The position numbers and the translations under genes were made by a program. From positions 248,001 through 312,000 of the forward strand of contig CBDHFX010000001.1 of the NCBI GenBank assembly GCA_965262845.1: DNA of 64,000 nt, read 5' to 3'. The notes under the pieces were generated by a model, which saw only the letters and a list, made by a program, of their open reading frames with translations, did no database searches and had not been told where the DNA came from. The stretch comes from ECT2AJA-044 sp965262845. Lineage in GTDB: Bacteria > Bacteroidota > Bacteroidia > Flavobacteriales > ECT2AJA-044. Shown in pieces: positions 53,561-61,429 of the stretch (positions are counted from its first letter, which is position 1; each line of letters opens with the position of its first letter).

Positions 53561-54656
53561 GATAGGTTTATTCATATTTATTATAACATTAACGATATCA
53601 ATGATCTATTTTTTTGTTTCTCCGCAAAAAACTAAAAGAATAATATATTCTGACGGACCTCACGTATTATCCATGAAAGATAGTGTTTATAAAATTATTC
53701 ATTTCGAACCTATTAATAGTGAATCATCTTCACCGAATATCTTAATAAATTATGATACAGTTAGAGCAGATCAATTTTTTAATGATGTTTTGAAAATTGA
53801 GGTAAATCAAGATAAAATTGATGAGATTTATTCTGTTTTTTTAGATGTTGATAGTGTTTTTTCTGTAGGTGATATCCATGGAGAATACCAATCTTTATTG
53901 ATTTTGTTAAAAAATAATGATATAATCACCGAAAATGGAGATTGGAATTTTGGAAAGGGGCATTTGGTTTTTTGTGGAGATATTTTTGATAGAGGGGAAA
54001 AGGTAACGGAAACTTTATGGTTTGTATATAAACTCGAACAGCAGGCAAAAGAACAAGGAGGTAATGTTCATTATCTTATCGGTAATCACGAGCTTATGGC
54101 ATTGACAGGAGATCATAGGTATTTGCATGAAAAGTATCGACACATTCAAAATAAAATTGGCATCAAGTACTCTTTTGTATATAACAAAAATACACTATTG
54201 GGGAAGTGGTTAAGGGAAAAGAATTCTGTAATAAAAATAAATGATGTTTTATATGTGCATGGTGGTCTGCATCCTGATATTATAAATATGAATCTAAGTC
54301 TGTTTGATATAAATCAATTTATTAGAAATTATTTGAATAGTACTGATTTTAATGATTCCATTCGCTTTTTAATCAATAAAACAGGTCCTTTATGGTATCG
54401 AGGTTTTTTAGAAGAAAATGATGATGTCCCTCTAATAAATGATAATGAAATTGATGAAATATTAAATTATTTTAACGCGGAAAAAATCGTTTTTGCTCAT
54501 ACAAAGGTTAAAAATATAAAATCGCTAAATAAAAACAAATTATTTGCAATTGATGTTCCAATGTCCATGGATAAAGGTGAAGGGTTATTTATAAATTCAA
54601 ATCAGCTATATTCTGTAGATATAAAGGGGAAGAAATTGATAGAATTTAACCTCTGA
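53550..54656 (+). CDS. PPP-type metallophosphoesterase with N-terminal membrane anchor
   Basis: 368 residues. An N-terminal hydrophobic segment (IGLFIFIITLTISMIYFFVS) probably anchors it outside the inner membrane. The phosphoprotein-phosphatase core follows: VGDIHGEYQSLLILL, FCGDIFDRGEKVTETLWFVY, YLIGNHELMAL, VLYVHGGLHPDI and VFAHTKVKNI. These are the metal-binding blocks of calcineurin-like PPP enzymes, of the bacterial Shewanella-like kind. Coupled to the membrane protein upstream. AT-rich like the rest of the island. No terminator is obvious in the 146 bases before coxA. Confidence 0.85.
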   Translation: MKNKIGLFIFIITLTISMIYFFVSPQKTKRIIYSDGPHVLSMKDSVYKIIHFEPINSESSSPNILINYDTVRADQFFNDVLKIEVNQDKIDEIYSVFLDVDSVFSVGDIHGEYQSLLILLKNNDIITENGDWNFGKGHLVFCGDIFDRGEKVTETLWFVYKLEQQAKEQGGNVHYLIGNHELMALTGDHRYLHEKYRHIQNKIGIKYSFVYNKNTLLGKWLREKNSVIKINDVLYVHGGLHPDIINMNLSLFDINQFIRNYLNSTDFNDSIRFLINKTGPLWYRGFLEENDDVPLINDNEIDEILNYFNAEKIVFAHTKVKNIKSLNKNKLFAIDVPMSMDKGEGLFINSNQLYSVDIKGKKLIEFNL

Positions 54657-54802
54657 AAAGTCGTTTTTGAGCCTGAAAGCAAAAAAACAGCCTCACATCC
54701 AATCAAAAAGAAGAAAATGCTAAGCTATTATCCACTCCAATTCCGTGGATCACCGTAACAAAAGGTTGCCATCCTCCATTCCGTCCAGAGTCATATCACT
54801 GA

Positions 54803-56554
54803 CTACTCCTCCCCTTTCTGTATGGGTACGGTCTGAGGTACGAAATCCTCCTCCATCCCTGGCTTGCTGTAGTCATACGCCCAGCGATGGACCTTAGGAA
54901 TATCGCCTGGCCAGTTTCCGTGGATATGTTCTACCGAGGTGGTCCACTCAAGGGTATTGGAACGCCATGGGTTCTGTTCCGCTTTTTTACCGCGAAAAAC
55001 ACTGTACAAAAAGTTGAACAGGAAAATCCCCTGTGCTACAGCTGAGAGAATGGCAAACATGGTTACCAGCACGTTGATGTCGGTCAGATTGTCGAACATC
55101 GGGAAGGCCGTATTGCTGTAGTAACGACGAGGCACACCGGCAAGCCCCAGGAAGTGCATCGGAAAAAATACTCCGTACGCACCGATAAAGGTCAGCCAGA
55201 AGTGCCAGTAACCCATCTGCTTGTTCATCATTTTTCCAAAAAGTTTTGGGAGCCAATGGTAAACACCGGCAAACATGCCAAAGATCGCGGACAAACCCAT
55301 TACGATATGGAAGTGAGCTACCACGAAGTACGTATCGTGCACGTTGATGTCCAGGGCATTGTCACCGAGGATCAATCCGGTCAATCCACCCGTGATAAAG
55401 GTCGATACCAATCCGATCGAGAACAACATCGCCGGAGTAAAACGAATGTTCCCTTTCCATAGGGTTGTAATGTAGTTGAAGGCTTTTACCGCTGAGGGAA
55501 TCGCTATCAGCAAGGTCGTAAAGGTAAAGACAGACCCGAGGAACGGATTCATACCCGTCACGAACATATGGTGCCCCCATACGATGAAGGACAGGAACGC
55601 AATTGCGAGAATGGATGCAACCATTGCACGGTATCCGAAGATCGGCTTACGGGCGTTCGTTGAAATAATTTCTGAGGTAATCCCCAGGGCCGGTAGAAGC
55701 ACGATGTATACTTCCGGGTGACCGAGAAACCAGAACAGGTGCTGAAAGAGCACTGGTGAACCGCCGCTGTTCGCTAGTACCTCCCCCTGGATCATAATAT
55801 CACTCAGGTAAAAGCTCGTTCCCATGGAACGATCAAACAACAGCAGCAAGGCTGCAGACAGCAGAACCGGAAAAGATAGAATACCAATGGTCGCGGTTAC
55901 TAAAAAGGCCCAGATCGTCAAGGGCAAACGCGTCATAGACATGCCCTTGGTGCGCAGGTTCAATACGGTAACCACATAGTTCAGGGCACCCATCAAGGAA
56001 CTGACAATGAACAGAGCCATACTGACCAGCCAAAGGGTCATACCAGCACCCGATCCCGGGATCGCCTGTGGCAATGCAGACAGTGGTGGATAGATCGTCC
56101 ATCCTGCGGAGGCTGGTCCGCCTGTCACGAACAAGGAGATCAACATGATCACAGAGCTCACGAAGAAGAACCAGTACGACAGCATATTAATGAATCCGCT
56201 TGCCATATCACGGGCACCGATCTGAAGCGGGATCAGCAGGTTGGAGAAGGTCCCTGATAATCCGGCTGTCAGCACGAAGAATACCATAATGGTCCCATGT
56301 ATGGTTACCAATGCGAGGTAGATATTGGGGTCCATCACGCCGTCAGGCGCCCATCTACCTAAGAATATTTCGAGGATCGGGAAGCCTTTATCCGGCCAGG
56401 CGAGTTGCAGACGGAAAAAGACGGACATGATCAATCCAATGAGCCCCATCAGCATCCCCGTAATGAAGAACTGCTTTGCAATCATTTTGTGGTCCATCGA
56501 AAAAACGTACTTCGTCAGGAAGGTTTCTTCGTGATGTGCGTGATCGTGAGCCAT
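54803..56554 (-). CDS. ctaD: Cytochrome c oxidase subunit I
   Basis: 583 residues, twelve membrane helices. Heme a and a3-CuB ligands: GTIMVFFVLTAGLSGTFSNL region for the first His, WFLGHPEVYIVLLPALG with the His-Tyr pair, IVWGHHMFVTGMNP (His-His) and HDTYFVVAHFHIVMGLS (heme a3 and a ligands). The Tyr of HPEVY is kept, so this is an A-type oxidase. N-terminal MAHDHAHHEE is His-rich. Last gene of the act-cox cluster, it reduces oxygen with electrons from cytochrome c delivered by alternative complex III. Confidence 0.97.
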   Translation of the reverse strand: MAHDHAHHEETFLTKYVFSMDHKMIAKQFFITGMLMGLIGLIMSVFFRLQLAWPDKGFPILEIFLGRWAPDGVMDPNIYLALVTIHGTIMVFFVLTAGLSGTFSNLLIPLQIGARDMASGFINMLSYWFFFVSSVIMLISLFVTGGPASAGWTIYPPLSALPQAIPGSGAGMTLWLVSMALFIVSSLMGALNYVVTVLNLRTKGMSMTRLPLTIWAFLVTATIGILSFPVLLSAALLLLFDRSMGTSFYLSDIMIQGEVLANSGGSPVLFQHLFWFLGHPEVYIVLLPALGITSEIISTNARKPIFGYRAMVASILAIAFLSFIVWGHHMFVTGMNPFLGSVFTFTTLLIAIPSAVKAFNYITTLWKGNIRFTPAMLFSIGLVSTFITGGLTGLILGDNALDINVHDTYFVVAHFHIVMGLSAIFGMFAGVYHWLPKLFGKMMNKQMGYWHFWLTFIGAYGVFFPMHFLGLAGVPRRYYSNTAFPMFDNLTDINVLVTMFAILSAVAQGIFLFNFLYSVFRGKKAEQNPWRSNTLEWTTSVEHIHGNWPGDIPKVHRWAYDYSKPGMEEDFVPQTVPIQKGEE

Positions 56555-56579
56555 AATCAGTCTTTTGACAAGGATATTT

Positions 56580-57548
56580 TTAACTGTTCACCAGAGGGGC
56601 TTGTTCGCTCACCCAACGGTTATATTCTTCCTGAGAAACCACCTTGATGGTCATCTGCATATTGAAATGCGCAGCTCCGCAGACCTTATTGCAGAGCAGG
56701 ATATAATCAAATGCTGCATTTCTGGTTTCCTGACGCATTTCCTCTGTGGTTTTCGTCAGCGTAAAGGGAAATTCTGTGTTCATTCCCGGCACACAATTCA
56801 TTTGTACGCGGAAGTGCGGAAAATATGCTGAGTGCAATACGTCCTGGCTTCGGAATTTGAATAGCATGGGTTGCCCTACGGGCAGATAGATCTCTGACTG
56901 GGCAATGAAGTCATCCTGACCGGATACATCCTCCTTGTTGATCCCAACAATATTGGATCCCTCAATATTTCGAACGTTCGCCTCTCCCAGCAATCCATCT
57001 TCCCCGGTAAAGCGGGCAGTCCAGTCAAACTGACGGGCGTAGAATTCAACAATCTGGGCATTGTCCGTATTCCTGTACAAAATCCCGGACCATGTCCTGA
57101 GTCCGTATACAATGAGGACCGTCAAAACAACGGCCGGGATCAAGGTCCAGATCAGCTCAAGCTTGTTATTGTGCGAAATGTATGCTGCCTTGCGGTCTTC
57201 TCTCCCCCGATAACGAAATGAGAAGTAGAACAACAAGGGCTGTGTAATGAAGAAAACGACGATGATGATGGCCATGGTAACCATCATGAGGCTGTCGATC
57301 TGAGCCCCGTGCTCCGAAGCGGAAACCGGCAGCAGCAATGGTCCCCACTCAGCCCACATCCAAATGAATGAACCGAGCATGGTGATCATGAACAGGAGCA
57401 TCATAGCCGCCTGATTACGATTGTCTTTATCGGTTACAGCATTGGTGCTTCCTCCCCGATGGTCACTTAAAAGCTCCTGAATACGTACCACCTGCACAAA
57501 GGCGATGATAACCAATAGTACGGTTAAGGCTATCAATAACTGAGTCAT
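56580..57548 (-). CDS. Cytochrome c oxidase subunit II
   Basis: 322 residues with two long membrane segments preceded by an extra N-terminal helix (LLIALTVLLVIIAFVQVVRI). The soluble CuA domain shows EFYARQFDWTARFTGEDG, LHSAYFPHFRVQMNCVPGMN and the CuA site CNKVCGAAHFNM. The usual Glu between the two Cys is Lys here; Cys, Cys, His and Met ligands are intact. It takes electrons from cytochrome c. 25 bases before coxA and 14 after actF on the same strand. Confidence 0.95.
   Translation of the reverse strand: MTQLLIALTVLLVIIAFVQVVRIQELLSDHRGGSTNAVTDKDNRNQAAMMLLFMITMLGSFIWMWAEWGPLLLPVSASEHGAQIDSLMMVTMAIIIVVFFITQPLLFYFSFRYRGREDRKAAYISHNNKLELIWTLIPAVVLTVLIVYGLRTWSGILYRNTDNAQIVEFYARQFDWTARFTGEDGLLGEANVRNIEGSNIVGINKEDVSGQDDFIAQSEIYLPVGQPMLFKFRSQDVLHSAYFPHFRVQMNCVPGMNTEFPFTLTKTTEEMRQETRNAAFDYILLCNKVCGAAHFNMQMTIKVVSQEEYNRWVSEQAPLVNS
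56872..56887 (-). repeat. ATC-hairpin repeat, loop GTA
   Basis: Minus strand ATC-TGCCC-GTA-GGGCA, inside the subunit II gene (encodes YLPVGQP). Confidence 0.5.
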
Positions 57549-57562
57549 GTCACGCTATCTTA

Positions 57563-58909
57563 TCAAATCTGGTGCAACCCGCTTTCTTTCAACATGGGGT
57601 GATTCTTCTGTATCAACGGTGCTTTGCTCAAAGAGCCGAATACAACCAGCATAAACAAGCCTGCATATCCGAGCAATCCGCCCAGTTCCACGACACCCAG
57701 GTGCCAGTGCTCTCCCACGGTTCCCGGCACAATCATACAAAAGAAATCGAGCCAGTGGCCGGTCAGAATTAAAATTCCTGCAGCGACCAGTGGGGCAAAG
57801 TTACGTTTTGAATCCCTACTCATCAGCACCAGCAAGGGTATGATGAAGTTCAATACAACCGCCGTAAAGAAAGGCCACTTGTAGTTATCGAAACGTGCCA
57901 GGAAGTACGTCACCTCTTCCGGGAGGTTCGAATACCAGATCAACATGAACTGGCTGAACCAAAGGTACGTCCAGAAAATACTGAAGGCAAACATAAATTT
58001 TGCGAGGTCGTGAATATGGTTTTCATTGAGGCCATCAAGATATCCCAAACGCTTCACATATACGGCCATCATGGTCAGCACGGTTAACCCGCTCACGAAC
58101 ATGGAAGCAAAAACATACCAACCGAACAGGGTGCTGAACCAATGCGTATCAATTGACATGATCCAGTCCCATGCCATTGTCGAACTTGTTACGGCAAAGA
58201 AAACGGTGAAAATAGCTGATACCTTTACACTTTTTCGGTAATGGTCCAATCCACCTGATCCATCTTCACGCAAACTGAGTTTTCGCAGTAAGCGGGTGGC
58301 CCAGATCCATCCCAGCAAGTACACGATAGCGCGCAAAATGAAGAATCCGAAATTGAGAAAAGACGTTTTTCCGGCGATGATCTCATCGAAATGTGGATTT
58401 GCGATAACGGCTCCTCCTTCCATTGCTTCGTAATCCGCCGCATACATGTGATGATCCCCTATATGATCTTCGCCATTATGATCACCGTGATGTGCTTCTT
58501 CAGCATCATTTTCGCCACCATGATGGCTCATCCCAGTTTCGTATTCACGCAACTCTGCAACAGTAACTTCTTCGGTCGTAATGAACGTATCCATCCAGTG
58601 GTACAGATGATGCAGGTGCAACTGACCCGCAACAATGATCACGATCATGATGCCCCCCGTAACTGGCAAAAATGATCCCATTGCCTGCATCAGGCGGTTC
58701 AGTTGAACTGACCATCCTGCCTGTGCGATATATTGCACCGCCAGGAAGAAGGTGCCGATCAGGGAGATCCCAAGGAAGAATATGTTGTTTAGCAAAAGTG
58801 CCGGCCATGCGCGGTGTGCATCGGCGATAAATCCGTAAGTGAAGGCCAGGATCCCGACCCCGGTCAGGATGTACGCAAGTCTTTGCAGTTTAGCTGGTAC
58901 TTCAAACAT
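57563..58909 (-). CDS. actF: Alternative complex III subunit ActF
   Basis: 448 residues with about ten membrane helices; together with ActC it forms the quinol-binding membrane core of alternative complex III. Typical start MFEVPAKLQRLAYILTGVGI and blocks AWDWIMSIDTHWFSTLFGWY and FWTYLWFSQFMLIWYSNLPE. Between helices 3 and 4 (about residues 125-155) lies a His/Glu/Asp-rich loop, MSHHGGENDAEEAHHGDHNG then EDHIGDHHMY, probably metal-binding. Confidence 0.92.
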   Translation of the reverse strand: MFEVPAKLQRLAYILTGVGILAFTYGFIADAHRAWPALLLNNIFFLGISLIGTFFLAVQYIAQAGWSVQLNRLMQAMGSFLPVTGGIMIVIIVAGQLHLHHLYHWMDTFITTEEVTVAELREYETGMSHHGGENDAEEAHHGDHNGEDHIGDHHMYAADYEAMEGGAVIANPHFDEIIAGKTSFLNFGFFILRAIVYLLGWIWATRLLRKLSLREDGSGGLDHYRKSVKVSAIFTVFFAVTSSTMAWDWIMSIDTHWFSTLFGWYVFASMFVSGLTVLTMMAVYVKRLGYLDGLNENHIHDLAKFMFAFSIFWTYLWFSQFMLIWYSNLPEEVTYFLARFDNYKWPFFTAVVLNFIIPLLVLMSRDSKRNFAPLVAAGILILTGHWLDFFCMIVPGTVGEHWHLGVVELGGLLGYAGLFMLVVFGSLSKAPLIQKNHPMLKESGLHQI

Positions 58910-58917
58910 AGCTCTTT

Positions 58918-59511
58918 TTATTTCCCGGATCCAAGATCTGATTTCAACTTCATGACATAGCTCACGATCTTCCAGCGTTCTTCCGGAGTGATTTGCGAAG
59001 CATGTGCGCCCATGATATTGCGTCCGTAAGTAATCACGTGGAACACACTCCCTTCCGTGATGGTACGGCCTGCATCATCGTATGAGGGCACGCCAAGTAT
59101 CTTCTCGTTCTTAACAAGCGTGCCCTGGCCCATTCCTTTTGGTCCGTGGCACTGATCACAAAAAATATCGTACAGCTCTTCTCCTTCTGCGAGCCATTCT
59201 TCTTCATGGTCCTCCATAGCCCTGATATATGGATTGGTCAGGGTGGTTTTAGCCGAGTCGTATCCGGCTTCCGAATTTGGGTAAGCATATGGAACATGAC
59301 CCCGTGGAATGGTCCCATCAACAGGCTTAAGTGCACTTACTCCGTCAGCGAAAAGGTCGCTTTCCTCATAGATGTCAATATACTCGGCCCGATACATGTC
59401 CGGCATATATTCAATACCCGGCGTTTTCGGATCCCTTTGGCATGAAGTGCTTGCAATCAGGAAGATTGCCAGTACTCCAAATCCGATCAGCCTATTTTTC
59501 AAATGCTCCAT
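58918..59511 (-). CDS. actE: Alternative complex III cytochrome c subunit ActE
   Basis: 197 residues. Lipoprotein signal ending LIASTSCQRD, then a mono-heme cytochrome c domain with FCDQCHGPKGMGQG (CxxCH, about residue 117) and the Met axial ligand in YGRNIMGAHASQITPEERW. It passes electrons from the iron-sulfur subunit to the oxidase. Eight bases after actF in gene order reading; actD stops 2 bases before it starts. Confidence 0.93.
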   Translation of the reverse strand: MEHLKNRLIGFGVLAIFLIASTSCQRDPKTPGIEYMPDMYRAEYIDIYEESDLFADGVSALKPVDGTIPRGHVPYAYPNSEAGYDSAKTTLTNPYIRAMEDHEEEWLAEGEELYDIFCDQCHGPKGMGQGTLVKNEKILGVPSYDDAGRTITEGSVFHVITYGRNIMGAHASQITPEERWKIVSYVMKLKSDLGSGK

Positions 59512-59513
59512 CG

Positions 59514-60035
59514 TTAAAGCTCTTTTTCGTTGATCTCAACGGTTCCGGTAGCTTCCAGTGTCTTCACTATTTCGTCGGTGTTCCCATCAGATTCAATTTC
59601 AACCAGGAACAGGTCATCGGTCGTACGTACGTCCGGATTTTGACGCTCTCTTCCCGGGAACATGCCATTGCGCACCAGGAAAGTAATCACCATCAGGTGA
59701 CCGGTAAACAAAACCGTACATTCGAACATGATCGGAACAAAAGCTGGCATATTGGCCAGATACGTAAAATTCGGCTTACCACCGATGTCCTGTGGCCAGT
59801 CCACGATCATCATATAGTACATCATAGACACCGCAAAGGTCAGGCCCAATACTCCGTACAGGAATCCGGCAATGGACAAACGCGTTGGAGCCAGGCCCAT
59901 GGCACGATCCAGTCCGTGCACCGGAAAAGGAGTATAAACTTCCCTGATGCGGATACCTTTTTCACGAAGTGTCTTCACTCCCACAAGCAGTACATCGTCA
60001 TCGTTATAAAACCCGTGAATCAGTTTCCTACTCAT
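59514..60035 (-). CDS. actD: Alternative complex III subunit ActD (DUF3341)
   Basis: 173 residues. The family start is GFYNDDDVLLVGVKTLREKG then IREVYTPFPVHGLDRAMG, followed by two membrane helices (SIAGFLYGVLGLTFAVSMMY; FVPIMFECTVLFTGHLMVIT) and a conserved soluble end (FPGRERQNPDVRTTDDLFLV). Structural subunit of the quinol:cytochrome c oxidoreductase. Overlaps actC by 8 bases. Confidence 0.94.
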   Translation of the reverse strand: MSRKLIHGFYNDDDVLLVGVKTLREKGIRIREVYTPFPVHGLDRAMGLAPTRLSIAGFLYGVLGLTFAVSMMYYMMIVDWPQDIGGKPNFTYLANMPAFVPIMFECTVLFTGHLMVITFLVRNGMFPGRERQNPDVRTTDDLFLVEIESDGNTDEIVKTLEATGTVEINEKEL

Positions 60036-61401
60036 GATGATGCTTTTTTTGCTCTTCTCCGGAGGACTTCAGAATAGTTTTCAACTCTGCCTGGGCGATC
60101 ACTGGAAAAGTGCGTGAATATAAGAGGAAGAGAACAAAGAAAAATCCAATGGTCCCGATAAAGATCCCGATATCAACGAAGGTCGGAGAGAACATGGTCC
60201 AGCTTGAAGGTAGATAATCACGGTGCAATGAAGTCACAATGATCACGAAACGTTCAAACCACATTCCAATATTCACGATAATCGACAGGAAAAAGGTAAA
60301 AACGATGTTCCTGCGCAATTTTCTAAACCACATCAGCTGCGGAGAAACGACGTTACAGATCATCATTGAACAATATGCCCACCAGTATGGTCCTGTGGCA
60401 CGGTTCAGGAATGCATATTGTTCGTATTCAACTCCTGAATACCAGGCCATGAACAACTCCGTGATGTACGCGATCCCTACAATTGATCCGGTCAGCATAA
60501 GGATAAGGTTCATCAGCTCAATGTGCCGGATCGTGATATATTGCTCCATGTGCACCACCTTACGCATAATGATGAGCAAGGTTTGTACCATTGCAAATCC
60601 GGAGAAGATCGCCCCGGCAACGAAGTAAGGCGGGAAGATCGTAGTGTGCCATCCCGGAATAACGGAAGTAGCAAAGTCAAAGGATACGATGGTATGTACC
60701 GAAAGCACCAGTGGGGTTGCCAATCCGGCCAACACGAGTGATAGCTCTTCGAAGCGCTGCCAGTGCTTCGCTTTACCGCCCCATCCGAAACTGAGTATGG
60801 CATAGATCTTCTTCTGCATGGGCTTTACAGCACGGTCGCGGATCATTGCGAAATCGGGAATCAACCCCATGTACCAGAATACCAGTGAAATCGAGAGGTA
60901 GGTAGAGATCGCAAATACGTCCCAAAGCAGTGGGGAGTTGAAATTAACCCATAAGCCAAAGTTGTTTGGGATCGGGAGCACCCAGTACGCATTCCAGACG
61001 CGTCCCATATGGAATACCGGAAACAATCCGGCCTGAAGGACCGCAAAGATGGTCATGGCTTCAGCGGAACGGTTAATGGACATTCGCCATTTCTGGCGGA
61101 AAAGAAGAAGTATGGCGGAGATCAACGTTCCGGCATGACCGATACCAATCCACCAAACAAAGTTGGTGATATCCCAGGCCCAGCCAATTGTTCGGTTCAG
61201 GCCCCAAACCCCAATTCCGGTACCCACTGTGTAGGCCAGGCATCCCATTCCCCATAGGAACATGGCGGCTGAAATACCTAAAACGATCCACCAGGAACGT
61301 CCGGCAGAAGTTTCGATCGGCCGGGCAACCTCTTCGGTAATATCGTGGTACGACTTGTTACCGGTAATTAGCGGCTCGCGTATGGGCGATTCATAGTGCA
61401 T
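60028..61401 (-). CDS. actC: Alternative complex III subunit ActC (NrfD/PsrC family)
   Basis: 457 residues with about ten membrane helices of the polysulfide-reductase NrfD type. Blocks: SWWIVLGISAAMFLWGMGCL, WWIGIGHAGTLISAILLLFR, FGLWVNFNSPLLWDVFAIST and TRTFPVIAQAELKTILK. It holds the quinol site facing the iron-sulfur subunit ActB. It lies 28 bases after actB. Confidence 0.95.
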   Translation of the reverse strand: MHYESPIREPLITGNKSYHDITEEVARPIETSAGRSWWIVLGISAAMFLWGMGCLAYTVGTGIGVWGLNRTIGWAWDITNFVWWIGIGHAGTLISAILLLFRQKWRMSINRSAEAMTIFAVLQAGLFPVFHMGRVWNAYWVLPIPNNFGLWVNFNSPLLWDVFAISTYLSISLVFWYMGLIPDFAMIRDRAVKPMQKKIYAILSFGWGGKAKHWQRFEELSLVLAGLATPLVLSVHTIVSFDFATSVIPGWHTTIFPPYFVAGAIFSGFAMVQTLLIIMRKVVHMEQYITIRHIELMNLILMLTGSIVGIAYITELFMAWYSGVEYEQYAFLNRATGPYWWAYCSMMICNVVSPQLMWFRKLRRNIVFTFFLSIIVNIGMWFERFVIIVTSLHRDYLPSSWTMFSPTFVDIGIFIGTIGFFFVLFLLYSRTFPVIAQAELKTILKSSGEEQKKHHHE

Positions 61402-61429
61402 AAGATCTTTCTTATATCTAAAACCTGGT

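Noticed and set aside
49391..54656. Whole AT-rich block as a prophage
   Set aside because: No phage structural, integrase or lysis genes and no tRNA or attachment-site duplication were seen.
58990..59010. parS-like half site CACGTGGAACA
   Set aside because: Only one half of the palindrome matches and it falls in conserved codons of actE (FHV); no full parS was found near parAB or elsewhere.
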